From Propionibacterium sp. (lineage in GTDB: Bacteria; Actinomycetota; Actinomycetes; Actinomycetales; Actinomycetaceae), in NCBI GenBank assembly GCA_030460725.1, contig JAKECL010000133.1:1-6174 (forward strand): a stretch of DNA of 6,174 nucleotides, written 5' to 3'. Below are positions 6,118-6,174 of this stretch, one piece after another. The translations under genes were made by a program, and so were the position numbers. The notes under the pieces were generated by a model that ran no database searches, was not told where the DNA came from, and saw nothing but the letters and a program-made list of their open reading frames with translations. Every line of letters starts with the position of its first letter. The stretch's first letter is position 1.

Positions 6118-6174
6118 GGTGGCGGGCCCCGGGGGGCGCCGGGGGGGCCGCGGGGGGGGGGGGGGGGGGCGCGG
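6118..6174. other. Low-complexity G/C tail with an 18-G run, probable contig-end artefact
   Basis: After the hairpin the sequence contains almost only G and C: a single T at 6120, no A, and an unbroken run of 18 G at 6152-6169. This is unlike anything else in the window and lies at its very end. Two-colour sequencing reports G when signal is lost, for example past a stable hairpin, and this pattern is what that produces. No gene should be called here. Confidence 0.7.

Overview
The window reads as a GC-rich actinobacterial chromosome segment. Codons in the genes called here end mostly in G or C, one gene starts with GTG, and the Shine-Dalgarno sites are purine-rich. The gene content (a MOP-type flippase, a WecG/TagA/CpsF-type glycosyltransferase and a very large secreted multidomain protein) points to part of a cell-surface or extracellular polysaccharide locus. 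I cannot assign a genus; Micrococcales-like actinobacteria are a guess from composition and domain style.

Layout: (1) positions 1-159, minus strand, hold the first 53 codons of a divergent gene for a membrane-anchored or secreted protein that runs off the left edge. (2) Positions 160-225 are a short divergent intergenic region. (3) Positions 226-1722 encode a 498-residue multi-pass membrane protein of the polysaccharide flippase (Wzx-like) family. (4) Positions 1723-1853 are a 131-base intergenic region with a small hairpin just after the flippase stop, a candidate promoter, two small AT-rich dyads and a strong ribosome binding site. (5) Positions 1854-5294 encode a 1146-residue exported protein. 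Its order is signal peptide, fibrinogen-like YCD/GGGW domain, a beta-propeller-like region with seven GG-type repeats, an FN3 domain, a beta-sandwich-like domain, a (Pro-Asp)13 linker, and a second copy of the beta-sandwich-like domain. (6) Positions 5295 (or 5301)-6092 encode a WecG/TagA/CpsF-like glycosyltransferase whose first ATG directly abuts the preceding stop. (7) A perfect 9-bp hairpin follows its stop immediately, and the last ~55 bases degrade into a G/C-only tail with an 18-G run that looks like a sequencing or contig-end artefact.

Working model (inference): the glycosyltransferase adds a sugar to an undecaprenyl-linked intermediate on the cytoplasmic face, the flippase moves lipid-linked glycan across the membrane, and the secreted protein acts outside, probably binding or organising the glycan made by the same locus. 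The close linkage of the secreted protein to the glycosyltransferase gene is the best evidence that it belongs to the polysaccharide system. It is also the most interesting part of the window.
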